A stretch of DNA of 32,580 nt. Source: Siphonobacter sp047605205. GTDB lineage: Bacteria > Bacteroidota > Bacteroidia > Cytophagales > Spirosomataceae. Shown here in pieces: positions 8,802-18,756 of this stretch. The translations under genes were made by a program, and so were the position numbers. Every line of letters starts with the position of its first letter. Within the stretch, counting starts at the first letter, position 1. The stretch is from the NCBI GenBank assembly GCA_047605205.1, contig JASGGE010000023.1:1-32580 (forward strand). Reading direction: 5' to 3'. A model generated the notes under the pieces. That model saw only the letters and a list, made by a program, of their open reading frames with translations. It was not told where the DNA came from and did not search any database.

Positions 8802-11800
8802 ATGACTATGAAGTTTACACTTCTACAAACTAAAGCTCTTTGGCTGGTTTGGGTTCTTGTGGCCATACTAGCTGGTTCAGCGAGTGCCCAGGTTACAACC
8901 TCAGCTATTGTAGGGCGAGTAACTGATTCTAAAGGTGAAGCTTTGCCAGGAGCTACCATCCAGGCAATTCACGAACCTACCGGATCTAACTATGCTACGA
9001 TTACTTCAGTAAGTGGACAATACACCTTGCCTAACCTTCGTGTAGGTGGTCCTTACACGATTACCGTAAGTTATGTTGGGTTTTCAACTGAAAAATTAAG
9101 TGAAGTCACCGTTACTTTAGGGACTCCCCTTACCCTGAACATTACCCTCCAGGATGCTGCAAATACGCTGAAAGAAGTGACCATTACTGCCGGAAATGGC
9201 AGTGTTATTTCTTCTACCCGTAACGGAACTTCTACCTTTGTTTCCCCTCAGTTAATGCAGGGTGTTCCTACGATCAGTCGTAGTGTCCAGGATTTTGCCC
9301 GTTTAATGCCTCAAGCCAAAGTGGGTAATAGTGCATCGAGTGGTAACAATGCTGGTATTTCATTCGGTGGTCAGAATAACCGTTATAATCAATTTACGGT
9401 TGATGGTGCGAATGCAAACGACGGCTTCGGTTTGAGTTCTTCCGGTACAAACGGTGGTCAGGCAAATATTAACCCCATTTCGATTGAGTCCATCCAGGAA
9501 ATGCAAATTGTAATGTCTCCTTATGACATTACGCAAGGTGGTTTCACGGGTGGTGGTATCAACGCCGTTACGAAAAGCGGCACGAACACCTTCCACGGAG
9601 CAGTATATGGCCAGACTCAGAACCAGAACTTTGTAGGTAAGAGCCCCAAGTATAACGAGACGATCACTCGGAATTCTTACGGTAACTTCACCAACAGTAC
9701 ATATGGTATTAGCTTGGGTGGCCCGATCATTAAGAACAAACTGTTCTTCTTTGCCAACGTAGAACGTTTCAAGAAGTCTACTCCACTTGCTTATGACCCT
9801 ACCTTATCAGGTTCAGGTTCTAAAGTGGATGTTTCTGCTCTGGAAACCCTCAGAAACTTCCTGATTGAGAATTATCAATACGATCCTGGTACCTATGGTG
9901 CGATCAATAACGATAACCAATCTACTTCGGTATTTGCTCGTTTAGACTGGAACATCAACAACAAACACCGCTTAGCTTTACGTTTCAACCATGTTAATGG
10001 TACTCTGGATAACCTAAGCCGTAGTGCTACTTCAGCCATCTTCTCTAACTCTGGTTACGGTTTCTCCGATAAGAATAACTCAGCCGTATTAGAGTTAAAC
10101 AGTACATTCTCGGCAAAAGCTTCAAACGTATTGCGTTTAACTTACAGTGCAATCCGCGATTCGCGTACTACCAGTGCTTTCCCAAATTTAACGATCTACA
10201 ACTATAACACAGACCAGGCCGCCACAATTTCATATAACATTGGTTCTGATTACTCTTCTGCAGTTAACGGTCTGGATCAGGATGTGTTTACAATTACCGA
10301 TAACTTCACCTTATATAAGGGTAACCACACGCTGACATTCGGTACGAACAATGAGTTTTTCAATAGCAAAAACTTATTCTTACAAGGGTATTATGGCTCG
10401 TATACTTATGGAACCAGCAGCACAACTAGTTCCAGCAACATTTCCAATTTTATGAGCAATACTGGCCTGACCAGTTATAGTGTTGGTTATTCAACCAGTT
10501 CGGATGTAAATGATAAGGCTCCTGCTAATTTACACGCTGCTCAGTTTAGTGTATACGGTCAGGACATTTGGTCTGTAAACAACCGCATCAAACTTACGTA
10601 TGGTTTACGTTTAGATATTCCCGTATTCTTCAACAAACCTGCTGAAAATACGGCATTCAATACTGCATTTGAATCATACGGTGTAAAAACTAACCAAATG
10701 CCTAAAAGCCGCATTCTTGCCTCTCCACGGATTGGTTTCAACTGGGATGTGAAAGGTGATGCATCTACACAATTACGCGGTGGTGCCGGTATCTTTACGG
10801 GTCGTGTTCCTTTTGTCTGGATTTCCAACCAAATAAGTAATACAGGTGTCGCTTCAAAATCTTATTCTCTATCCAGTGCATCGGCAGTAACAGCAGCTGG
10901 GGTGACGTTTAACTATGATCCGAGTGACGCTCATTTGGGAGCATATATTCCTTCATCATCAAGTAGTACAACCGTTATCAACGTTATTGATAAAAACTTC
11001 AAATTCCCACAGGTATTCCGGGCAAATCTCGCCGTTGATCAGAAGTTAAACGTTTGGGGATTGATTGGTACTGTAGAAGGTATCTTTACCAAAACACTTA
11101 ACAACGCCAATTACACGAACCTGAATCTTAGCGAAAACGGCGAATCAACTGTAGCAATTGGCCCTACTAGTCGCCCTTACTGGAGCACAACCCTAAATAC
11201 TTCATATACGCAGGTTCTTAAATTGACCAATACCAACCAGGGGTTCTCTTACAACTTAACGGCCCAAATCCAGAAGCCAGCAAGTAAAGGCTGGTCTGGT
11301 TCGATTGCCTACAGTTATGGTCGTGCTAAATCACTTAACGATTTAACTTCTTCAGTAGCTCTTTCCAACTGGCGTAGTCCTCTGGTTATTAATGGATTAA
11401 ATCATCCTGATTTAGCTATTTCCAACTACAACATGGGCTCACGTTTTGTAGGTTTCCTGACAAAAGAATTTAAATACGCGAAAAACTTCTCAACCAGCTT
11501 TACACTGATTTACACTGGTCAGTCAGGTCAACGGTTCTCATATGTTTATGGAAGTAACATTTTAGGTGATTATGGTAGCTCTTCTGGTGCAACAGCTCTG
11601 GTATACGTACCAACCAGCTTGTCAGAAGCTAACTTCGTAGACATTACCAACGGTGCTACTGCTTCCGAACAATGGGCTAACTTCCAATCGTTCATGAATG
11701 CAAATTCATACCTGAAAGATCACGCTGGCAAGAATACATCCCGTAACGGAGATAAAATGCCATTCGAAAATCACTTCGATCTTCGTATCGCTCAAAACTT

Positions 11801-12119
11801 CATTGTTGGCCGTAACAAGCTGCAAGTGTTCTTTGATGTGTTGAACATCGGTAACATGTTAAACAAAGACTGGGGCCGTTCTTATGCAACCAGCACCAGC
11901 GGTGACGGTCTGTATACTGCTTCTACTTCCTTGTTCACGGTTGTGTCTTCGGGTAGCCAGACACAGGATGGCGTAGCACTCACGCCAACAGCAGCAAAAC
12001 CTGCTTTCCAGTTTAACATTAACAACATGACGAAAATCAACGATACGTATAGACCCTATTCAGTTGCTGATTTCACCTCACGTTGGAATGCCCAAATTGG
12101 TGCCCGTTATTCTTTCTAA
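8802..12119 (+). CDS. TonB-dependent receptor with carboxypeptidase-regulatory-like domain (Oar-like)
   Basis: This is an outer-membrane TonB-dependent transporter (1105 aa). A Sec signal peptide ends around residues 26-30 (AGSASAQ). A carboxypeptidase regulatory-like beta-sandwich follows at about 32-118 (IVGRVTDSKGEALPGATI). The plug domain spans about 125-265, including NRYNQFTVDGANANDGFG and GGINAVTKSGTNTFHG, and the barrel runs to the C-terminal Phe (IGARYSF). The strands are rich in Ser, Thr, Asn and Tyr. ATG at 8802 gives MTMKFT; the second ATG at 8808 would be equally good. No SusD-like lipoprotein follows, so it is unlikely to be a glycan-type SusCD pair. The ligand is unknown. It is a paralogue of the next gene but has its own terminator. 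Confidence 0.93.
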   Translation: MTMKFTLLQTKALWLVWVLVAILAGSASAQVTTSAIVGRVTDSKGEALPGATIQAIHEPTGSNYATITSVSGQYTLPNLRVGGPYTITVSYVGFSTEKLSEVTVTLGTPLTLNITLQDAANTLKEVTITAGNGSVISSTRNGTSTFVSPQLMQGVPTISRSVQDFARLMPQAKVGNSASSGNNAGISFGGQNNRYNQFTVDGANANDGFGLSSSGTNGGQANINPISIESIQEMQIVMSPYDITQGGFTGGGINAVTKSGTNTFHGAVYGQTQNQNFVGKSPKYNETITRNSYGNFTNSTYGISLGGPIIKNKLFFFANVERFKKSTPLAYDPTLSGSGSKVDVSALETLRNFLIENYQYDPGTYGAINNDNQSTSVFARLDWNINNKHRLALRFNHVNGTLDNLSRSATSAIFSNSGYGFSDKNNSAVLELNSTFSAKASNVLRLTYSAIRDSRTTSAFPNLTIYNYNTDQAATISYNIGSDYSSAVNGLDQDVFTITDNFTLYKGNHTLTFGTNNEFFNSKNLFLQGYYGSYTYGTSSTTSSSNISNFMSNTGLTSYSVGYSTSSDVNDKAPANLHAAQFSVYGQDIWSVNNRIKLTYGLRLDIPVFFNKPAENTAFNTAFESYGVKTNQMPKSRILASPRIGFNWDVKGDASTQLRGGAGIFTGRVPFVWISNQISNTGVASKSYSLSSASAVTAAGVTFNYDPSDAHLGAYIPSSSSSTTVINVIDKNFKFPQVFRANLAVDQKLNVWGLIGTVEGIFTKTLNNANYTNLNLSENGESTVAIGPTSRPYWSTTLNTSYTQVLKLTNTNQGFSYNLTAQIQKPASKGWSGSIAYSYGRAKSLNDLTSSVALSNWRSPLVINGLNHPDLAISNYNMGSRFVGFLTKEFKYAKNFSTSFTLIYTGQSGQRFSYVYGSNILGDYGSSSGATALVYVPTSLSEANFVDITNGATASEQWANFQSFMNANSYLKDHAGKNTSRNGDKMPFENHFDLRIAQNFIVGRNKLQVFFDVLNIGNMLNKDWGRSYATSTSGDGLYTASTSLFTVVSSGSQTQDGVALTPTAAKPAFQFNINNMTKINDTYRPYSVADFTSRWNAQIGARYSF

Positions 12120-12150
12120 TTAGAATTACTAAGTAAGAATAACTTAAAAA

Positions 12151-12187
12151 AACTGCTGGTACCCAAAAGTACCAGCAGTTTTTTTTA
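12151..12187 (+). terminator. Rho-independent terminator after the first TonB receptor
   Basis: A perfect 12-bp stem, AACTGCTGGTAC / GTACCAGCAGTT, with loop CCAAAA, runs directly into a run of T. It starts 32 nt after the receptor stop, so the second receptor is likely to have its own promoter. Confidence 0.95.
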
Positions 12188-12274
12188 TTGACTAAGTTAT
12201 TTCATTCAGCATTCCTCCGTAACTTGTAGTGATTTTTTGAGTGTCTTTTGTCTCATTAAAACCAAATCATCATT

Positions 12275-15200
12275 GTGAAAAAACATTTACTCAACTCAAG
12301 GAAAGGTCTTTCCTTGTTAGTACTTTTTGTTGCCCTTTTGTGTTGTTTTCAAACTGCACATAGCCAGGTCACTTCTTCTGTTATTAACGGCTTTATTACT
12401 GACACACAAGGTCAGGGTCTTCCCGGAGCATCAGTCGTTGCCATTCACACCCCTTCTGGCACCCGTTATGGGGCCGTAACTAACAACGCCGGTCGATATA
12501 CCCTTCCCGGTGTACGTGTAGGGGGTCCTTACACCATTACCGTTTCATTCATTGGTTATAAAGACAAAGTTGAAGAAGGGATTTATACCAACTTGGGTAC
12601 CGCCGCCAATGTGAACCTAACGCTCTCTGACGATTCCCAGCAGCTTTCAGAAGTAGTGATTTCCGGAAACCGCAATGACATTTTTTCTTCAAACCGAACG
12701 GGTGCTTCTACAACGTTTGGCCGTGAAACCGTCAATAGCCTTCCTACCATTGGCCGTACACTGAATGACATCACGAAGTACAATGCCTATGGAAATGGGC
12801 GTTCGTTTGCCGGGCAGGATAGTCGTTTCAATAACTTCACCATTGACGGCTCGGTATTCAACAACGGTTTTGGTTTGGGTTCAGATGCTGCCGCGGGTGG
12901 TAGAACCGGCACAACAGCCATTTCACTAGACGCCATCGAAGAAGTTCAGCTGAATATTGCTCCTTTTGATATCCGTCAGTCTGGTTTTGCGGGTGCTGGT
13001 ATTAATGCCGTAACACGCTCAGGCACCAATGATGTGTCAGGTTCGGTTTACCATTATTTCAAAAACGATGGTCTTATTGGGAAGAAAACAGCTGATGATG
13101 GCAAACTTCCTGATAACCTCAAATTCAATGAAAAGACTTTCGGTTTCCGCGTGGGTGGCCCCATTATCAAGAATAAACTGTTCTTTTTCCTGAACGGTGA
13201 AATGGTAAATCGTACGGCACCTGCTCTGGATTATGTTGCTAACCGCAATCAGTCAGGTACGAACGTAGCTCGTACTACAGCGGCTGATCTGGAAGATCTG
13301 AGTCAGTTTATGAAAGAAAATTTCAATTATGACATTGGAGCTATTGACCAGTACAACAATGAAATTGCTAGTAAGAAATTTCTGATTCGTTTAGACTATA
13401 ACTTAAACGACAGGAATAAAATTACGCTTCGATACTCACACCACAATTCAGAATCAGACCAGGTCATTAGCAATAGTAACAGTAGCGGTACTGCCGGGTA
13501 CGGTAGCCGTAATAACTTGTCTAGTGCTCTTTCTGCACAAAATACGGGTTACAAGATTATGGACAATACCCGTTCATTCGTAGCAGAATGGAACTCTACA
13601 ATTAGCTCAAAACTGTCAAATAACCTGATTGGTACGTATAACAAACAGATTGAAGACCGGAAATATAGAACTGGCATTTTCCCAACCATCGACATTCTGG
13701 ATGGTACCGCAACCACTACGGGGACAACAACCTATACCACCATTGGCTTTGATCCGTTCACCCCGAATAACCGCCTGGATTACTCTACCTTTAATCTGAC
13801 GGATAACTTAACGTATTATGCCGGCAAGCACACCCTTACTTTCGGGGCGGCTTATGAGTACTTCAAGTCGAATAACCTGTTTTTCTATGCATCAAATGGG
13901 GTATGGACTTTCAACTCCATTGCCGATTTCAAAACGGCTGCATTAGCCTACCTGGCAGATCCTAATCTGACGGTTTCACCAGTTAACATTGCCCGTTTCA
14001 ATTACCGTTATTCATTGCTACCTGAGGGTGCTCTTCCCTGGCAAACGCTGAAAGTATCAACCTACAGTGCTTATGCTCAGGACGAATTCCAGGCTACCAA
14101 TAATTTCAAGGTAACTCTTGGTCTTCGCGGAGATATTGTAAGCATTGGCAATACTTCGGCTGACTATTATAATCCAGTTGTTGCTGGTCTGACCTTCAAA
14201 GATCCATCCGGTGCTGATTACAAAATCAATACGGGTAGTTTCCCTAGTTCAAAGGCATACATTTCTCCTCGTTTAGGTTTTAACTGGGATGTAAAAGGTG
14301 ATAAATCCACGCAGGTTCGTGGCGGAACTGGTTTGTTCCTGAGCCGCATTCCGTACGTACTAATTTCCAACCAGTTAGGTAACAACGGTGTAAATATTGG
14401 GCTAATTACTAAAAATGGTGCCGATGCCAATGCTTATCCTTTTACCCTGGATCCTAGTGTATATACACCAGCGACTACTGATATCACCCAAATCACTGGT
14501 TATAATATCAATGCGAACGACCCTAATTTGCGTTTCCCACAAATCTGGAAATCGAATCTGGCCATTGACCAGAAATTACCATTCTGGGGCCTGGTTGCTA
14601 CTGCCGAAGTTGTCTTTAATAAAAACTATAATGCTCTTCAGTACTTCGATGCCAACCTGAAGCCATCAGTTACTAACTTCACCGGTCCGGATACCCGTTC
14701 ACGGTATCCAAGAAGCATTTCTTCGTCTAATTCATATTACATTAACTCGCAGGTGAATAATGCCTACATGTTGAGTAATAATGATAAAGGTTATTCGGCA
14801 ACCTATACATTTAAACTAGAGAAACCAATGACAAAAGGTTTTGGTGCGATGTTAGGATATACTTATGGACGGGCGAAAGACCTTTCAAGTGTAGGCAGTA
14901 CCGTAGATGCCACCACTCCTTCTATCAATGGGGTAAACTATCTCGATTTAGGCTGGTCGAATAATGACTTACGTAATCGCTTTGTAGGTTATCTGAGCTA
15001 CCGGCTGAACTATGGTGGCAACTTCGGCGGCTCGACGATGTTTACTTTAGGTGGAACCTCAGCTAGTGGTTCGAAACTGTCTTATGTATATAGCAGTGAC
15101 ATGAATGGTGATGGCCAGACAAATGATCTATTATACATTCCAAAATCAGCTTCTGAGTTAACCTTCACTTCTTTTACCGTGAACGGCGTAACTTATACAC

Positions 15201-15646
15201 CAGAGCAGCAGCAAGCCGCTTTTGAAACATACATTAACAACAACAGCTACCTCAAGACACGCCGGGGCATGTATTCAGAGCGTAATGGTGGTGCCATGCC
15301 CTGGTTAACCCGTTTCGATTTTGCTGTTATCCAGGATTTCTACCTGAAAATGAAGAATGGAAAACGTAATACGCTTACATTGCGTGCGGATATTTACAAT
15401 GTAGGAAACATGCTTAACCATAACTGGGGAGTTGGTAATAATAGAACTGCTGCTCTTTCTATTAATTCTCCTGCTTCGGCTCCGCTGGTATTAACTAGTG
15501 TGACTTCCGCTGGTGTACCTACCTACCGTATGAATACGCAGGTAATAAATGGTAATACTGTTCTTCTGCAAGACTCATTTGTAAAATCAGTTACAATTGA
15601 TGACGTTTATCAGGTACAGTTAAGTATAAGATATAGTTTTAATTAA
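12275..15646 (+). CDS. TonB-dependent receptor with carboxypeptidase-regulatory-like domain (Oar-like), second copy
   Basis: This is an outer-membrane TonB-dependent transporter (1123 aa) with the same architecture as its upstream neighbour. It has a signal peptide of about 30 residues ending near TAHSQ, a regulatory-like beta-sandwich at about 34-118 (INGFITDTQGQGLPGASV), a plug with GGINAVTRSGTNDVSG-like sequence, and a long barrel with stretches nearly identical to the first copy (RLGFNWDVKGDKSTQVRGG). The start is GTG: the frame gives MKKHLLNS only from 12275 and no ATG sits just upstream. The C-terminus is SIRYSFN, so one Asn follows the expected terminal Phe of the last strand. No SusD gene follows. 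The tandem paralogues probably arose by duplication and diverged in ligand. Confidence 0.93.
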   Translation: MKKHLLNSRKGLSLLVLFVALLCCFQTAHSQVTSSVINGFITDTQGQGLPGASVVAIHTPSGTRYGAVTNNAGRYTLPGVRVGGPYTITVSFIGYKDKVEEGIYTNLGTAANVNLTLSDDSQQLSEVVISGNRNDIFSSNRTGASTTFGRETVNSLPTIGRTLNDITKYNAYGNGRSFAGQDSRFNNFTIDGSVFNNGFGLGSDAAAGGRTGTTAISLDAIEEVQLNIAPFDIRQSGFAGAGINAVTRSGTNDVSGSVYHYFKNDGLIGKKTADDGKLPDNLKFNEKTFGFRVGGPIIKNKLFFFLNGEMVNRTAPALDYVANRNQSGTNVARTTAADLEDLSQFMKENFNYDIGAIDQYNNEIASKKFLIRLDYNLNDRNKITLRYSHHNSESDQVISNSNSSGTAGYGSRNNLSSALSAQNTGYKIMDNTRSFVAEWNSTISSKLSNNLIGTYNKQIEDRKYRTGIFPTIDILDGTATTTGTTTYTTIGFDPFTPNNRLDYSTFNLTDNLTYYAGKHTLTFGAAYEYFKSNNLFFYASNGVWTFNSIADFKTAALAYLADPNLTVSPVNIARFNYRYSLLPEGALPWQTLKVSTYSAYAQDEFQATNNFKVTLGLRGDIVSIGNTSADYYNPVVAGLTFKDPSGADYKINTGSFPSSKAYISPRLGFNWDVKGDKSTQVRGGTGLFLSRIPYVLISNQLGNNGVNIGLITKNGADANAYPFTLDPSVYTPATTDITQITGYNINANDPNLRFPQIWKSNLAIDQKLPFWGLVATAEVVFNKNYNALQYFDANLKPSVTNFTGPDTRSRYPRSISSSNSYYINSQVNNAYMLSNNDKGYSATYTFKLEKPMTKGFGAMLGYTYGRAKDLSSVGSTVDATTPSINGVNYLDLGWSNNDLRNRFVGYLSYRLNYGGNFGGSTMFTLGGTSASGSKLSYVYSSDMNGDGQTNDLLYIPKSASELTFTSFTVNGVTYTPEQQQAAFETYINNNSYLKTRRGMYSERNGGAMPWLTRFDFAVIQDFYLKMKNGKRNTLTLRADIYNVGNMLNHNWGVGNNRTAALSINSPASAPLVLTSVTSAGVPTYRMNTQVINGNTVLLQDSFVKSVTIDDVYQVQLSIRYSFN

Positions 15647-15660
15647 TTTTTGTTATTAAC

Positions 15661-15700
15661 AAAGAAGTCCCGAACCATAATTTGGTTCGGGACTTCTTTT
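15661..15700. terminator. Bidirectional terminator between converging genes
   Basis: A perfect 17-bp stem, AAAGAAGTCCCGAACCA / TGGTTCGGGACTTCTTT, encloses a 5-nt loop (15678-15682). On the plus strand it ends in TTTTATT, and on the minus strand the CTTCTTTGTTAA tail is also T-rich. It sits between the converging TonB receptor and aldose epimerase genes, so one hairpin can serve both. Confidence 0.93.
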
Positions 15701-15717
15701 ATTAGTAATGTGAGAAC

Positions 15718-16659
15718 CTAACTCAAATAAAGCTGATAACTCATCTGATAAATCTCTTCGGGTTGTAATTCATATAAGCCTTCGCCGTTATTAAAAGCAT
15801 TCACATTGGCGGTTAGGGGTTCCATGGCTACCCGTTTGCGATCAGGAAAGGTAAAAACTACCTGATAATTCACTTTTCCTTCGCCTCTTGTATACTCCAG
15901 GTTAAGCGTAACATTCTGGATTGGCGAGACCAATCGGGTTAGATAACCCGAATCATCCAGTTTATAGATGGCGTCCAGCGTACGATTTTTCAGTTTATAG
16001 CCTTCCTGTGCTTCAAACGGCACCGTACCCACCGGCATCATAAATTCTGCGTCCAGTAAAATCTGCTCTTCTGCCGGGAAATAAATTGTCCAGTCGTCCA
16101 CGGTGCCCCCCGGTAACTGGAAATACGGATGCCATCCTAAAGCCACTGGCATTATTTCAGCTCCTGTATTGATGGCCTTCGGCATAATAGCAAGTTTACC
16201 AGAAGACAGCAGTTCATACCGGATTTCAAAACGAAACGGAAACGGATAGCCTGGATACGAACCATCCTGATCGTATCGTAACAAAATGCCCGCTACGGCA
16301 CCATCTGCCCAAGTCTCCACTACCTTAAACACGGCATGATGAACAATTCCATGAATAGCCCCCTTAGTGGCAGGTTCGTTGATGGGTAATTGATATGCCT
16401 TGCCTTTGTATTCATACCTGCCATTATTTAATCGGCTTGGCCAGGGAAACAGAAAGGCACTGGCATAGTCAGGATTATTGCCAAATTCTTCTGGATTTTC
16501 CGGCGTGTCAATAACCGTAAGTGGCTGACCGTCTTTCGTTAACGTTAACTGACGGATGATCCCCCCCAGTTCAGGAAGAATATGTACTTCATCGCCCGTG
16601 GTGGGGTTTTGAAGAATGTACGATTGATAAGAACCGTAGGTAGAGGTAGTAATATTCAT
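15718..16659 (-). CDS. Aldose 1-epimerase (GalM-like)
   Basis: This is a mutarotase-family protein (313 aa) that interconverts alpha and beta anomers of aldoses. The beta-supersandwich pattern is visible: GAIHGIVHHAVF with the conserved His pair (about residues 89-100), GWHPYFQLPGG with the second active-site His (about 170-180), and MEPLTANVNAFNNG near the C-terminus, whose Glu matches the catalytic base. The start at 16659 gives MNITTSTYGSYQSYIL. The frame continues upstream to an ATG at 16695, but those 12 residues are not family-like. It lies 85 nt downstream of the response regulator on the same strand, and an operon is possible but not shown. The exact sugar is unknown. Confidence 0.88.
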   Translation of the reverse strand: MNITTSTYGSYQSYILQNPTTGDEVHILPELGGIIRQLTLTKDGQPLTVIDTPENPEEFGNNPDYASAFLFPWPSRLNNGRYEYKGKAYQLPINEPATKGAIHGIVHHAVFKVVETWADGAVAGILLRYDQDGSYPGYPFPFRFEIRYELLSSGKLAIMPKAINTGAEIMPVALGWHPYFQLPGGTVDDWTIYFPAEEQILLDAEFMMPVGTVPFEAQEGYKLKNRTLDAIYKLDDSGYLTRLVSPIQNVTLNLEYTRGEGKVNYQVVFTFPDRKRVAMEPLTANVNAFNNGEGLYELQPEEIYQMSYQLYLS

Positions 16660-16744
16660 AAAGACAGCGTGTCGTCCTGTCAGAGAACGACACATTTTCG
16701 TATTCCGTACAAACTGAGAAGTTAAAACTTCCCGAATTCATACC

Positions 16745-17494
16745 CTAAAGACTCAATAATTCTTTAAATCGAATGGCCTGACGGCGTGAAATTTCTACTT
16801 TTTCAGGTTTATCACTCGCAACCCGCAAGGTTACCAGCAAACCACCCGAAAACCAGGGTTCTATTTTATCAATGAAGTTCAGATTGATAATATGCTTCCG
16901 GTTGGCACGGAAATAGGTTTTGCTGTCCAGACGTTCTTCCAAAGCATTAAGCGATTTCAGAACCAGTGGTTTCTGATCATCAAAATGCAGACGAACGTAG
17001 TTACCCATACTTTCAAAAAGACGTACTTTGCCTAATTTAACGAACCAGCATTTTTCACCGTCTTTGATAAAAATCTGATCGTTTTCAGTAAGCAATTTCG
17101 TTGTACCATCCGCTTTTCCCTGCTGGCTCAGTTCATTGTGATGAATTTCTTCTTCCGCCCGCTGAACGGCCTCAGTTAACCGTGACAGCTCAATGGGCTT
17201 GAGCAGATAGTCAAGGGCGTTTTGCTCGAATGCCTTGATAGCGTATTCGTCATAAGCCGTTGTAAAAATCACTTCAGGAACATCTCCTTCCAGGCTTTGC
17301 AGTAATTCAAAGCCATTTTTACCGGGCATTTGAATATCCAGAAATAATAATTCAGGTTTGAGTTCATCAATTAGCTGAATAGCCTCATCGGCATTGGCTG
17401 CTTCGCCAACGATATGTACTTTAGGGAAGTTATCCAGTAGCCGTTTCAGTTCATTACGAGCCAGTCGCTCGTCTTCTACAATTAGTGCTTTCAT
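16745..17494 (-). CDS. LytTR-family response regulator
   Basis: This transcription factor (249 aa) has a receiver domain at about residues 1-120. It carries the acidic pocket E7-D8, phospho-acceptor D53 (LFLDIQMPG), the T78/T79 switch pair and K99 (LLKP). A LytTR DNA-binding domain follows at about 140-247 (FRANRKHIINLNFI, RRQAIRFKELL). It should be phosphorylated by the LytS-type kinase encoded upstream on the same strand. The gap of 192 nt between the two genes is unusually long for this kind of pair, so the regulator may also have its own promoter. Its target genes are unknown; LytTR proteins bind paired direct repeats. Confidence 0.94.
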   Translation of the reverse strand: MKALIVEDERLARNELKRLLDNFPKVHIVGEAANADEAIQLIDELKPELLFLDIQMPGKNGFELLQSLEGDVPEVIFTTAYDEYAIKAFEQNALDYLLKPIELSRLTEAVQRAEEEIHHNELSQQGKADGTTKLLTENDQIFIKDGEKCWFVKLGKVRLFESMGNYVRLHFDDQKPLVLKSLNALEERLDSKTYFRANRKHIINLNFIDKIEPWFSGGLLVTLRVASDKPEKVEISRRQAIRFKELLSL

Positions 17495-17686
17495 GTTAGA
17501 TTGAAATGTTGTCGATTTTAAATGGACAGTTTATCGGTTTAGTGCTTTTAACTAAAAATATAGATCGCTGAATCTGATTAGTATGCTGAAGAATGTCCGT
17601 TTATTATAGTAGAAATTACCCAATAACCCTTCCATTTGCAGACTAGGCGATTCCTTTCCTATTTATCCAGGAATTGAACAACTCTT

Positions 17687-18748
17687 TTAAACCTTCATTG
17701 CTACGGGGTTTCCGATGGGTTTTGGATTTTGCATGGGGATTACCACCTCCGCACAAACGACGTCTTTGGCTGACTGGTAAATCTTAAATTCGGCACCTTC
17801 CCCAAAAAGTAGTTTCAGCCGGCGTTCGGTATTTTTTAAACCAAAACCACCTGATTCGGTATCCTGCAAAACGCCCGTATTGCTGATGCAAATGTCCAGC
17901 TTGTTTTGTTGCAAACGGGCTTCGATGCTCACAAACCCTCCCTTAATGGGTTTAGAAACACCATGTTTGATGGCATTCTCCACTAATGTCTGTAACATCA
18001 TCGGAGGCACCAGGCAGTTAGCTGTATCGGGATACACGTTTCGGCGTACTTCCAAACGCTCTTCGTAACGGATTTTTTCCAGAGCCAGATAATCATCTAC
18101 CGTCCGCATTTCCTCTCCCAGGGTAACCGTCTGCCGTCGATCCGCTAAAAGGCTACTTCTGAGTATATTAGATAATTGTGTAATACCTTTCTGAGCCCGG
18201 TCAGGATCTTCCAGAATTAAGGCCCGAATACTATTCAGAGCATTAAACATGAAGTGTGGATTCAACTGAGCTCGTAATACCTTTGCTTCTGTTTCTTTCG
18301 CTAAGGATTCCAGCTTAACTTTCTCTACTGCAATTTTTCGTGCACTTTCCAGATACTGGAAAATGTGATAAAACAGCAACCAGATCAGCATGGGTTTTCC
18401 CCAGAAAAACAGAAAACTTAAGATATGCCCTTCCTGAGCAACGGCATCGACAGTAAATAAATCGAATGGTACGTTGAAAATCGTCATGACACAGGCCAGC
18501 ACTAAGGCAGTCATAGCAATTCGAACAAGACCTTTTTTATAATCCGTGGGATCCCAGTTTTGTTTTTTTACCCACCGACGGTATTGATGGGTCAGAAAAA
18601 TACAGAGAACGATATTGACCACATAATTAAGCACCAGCAGCCAGTTCTCTGTATCATATTCAAGGGAATAGGTAAGCAGATCATTAGAGAGCCAAAGGGG
18701 CCAGCCGATCAACTGAAAAATCCAATATATTTTTTCCTTTTCCGCCAT
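17687..18748 (-). CDS. Sensor histidine kinase, LytS/YehU type (His_kinase family)
   Basis: This is a membrane sensor kinase (353 aa). It has four hydrophobic helices at about residues 8-25, 37-54, 75-92 and 108-130, with no large extracytoplasmic domain. A coiled linker follows at about 132-158. The phospho-acceptor His165 lies in LNPHFMFNALNSIRAL. The ATP-binding domain has an N-box LVENAIKHG and a glycine box GGFGLKNTERRL. The signal is probably sensed in the membrane or by interaction with another protein. It is followed by its LytTR partner. A 17-bp palindrome ends 9 nt upstream of its ATG and may control it. Confidence 0.93.
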   Translation of the reverse strand: MAEKEKIYWIFQLIGWPLWLSNDLLTYSLEYDTENWLLVLNYVVNIVLCIFLTHQYRRWVKKQNWDPTDYKKGLVRIAMTALVLACVMTIFNVPFDLFTVDAVAQEGHILSFLFFWGKPMLIWLLFYHIFQYLESARKIAVEKVKLESLAKETEAKVLRAQLNPHFMFNALNSIRALILEDPDRAQKGITQLSNILRSSLLADRRQTVTLGEEMRTVDDYLALEKIRYEERLEVRRNVYPDTANCLVPPMMLQTLVENAIKHGVSKPIKGGFVSIEARLQQNKLDICISNTGVLQDTESGGFGLKNTERRLKLLFGEGAEFKIYQSAKDVVCAEVVIPMQNPKPIGNPVAMKV

Positions 18749-18756
18749 GATTTAGC

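Noticed and set aside
8802..15646. A polysaccharide-utilisation (SusCD) locus
   Set aside because: The receptors are Oar-like and no SusD-like lipoprotein follows either one. The GH92 gene is about 14 kb away and on the other strand.
16669..16693. Inverted repeat GTGTCGT / ACGACAC upstream of the aldose epimerase
   Set aside because: Seven base pairs with an 11-nt loop is within chance expectation, and no promoter box accompanies it. It may be a minor leader hairpin, so it was not listed as a feature.
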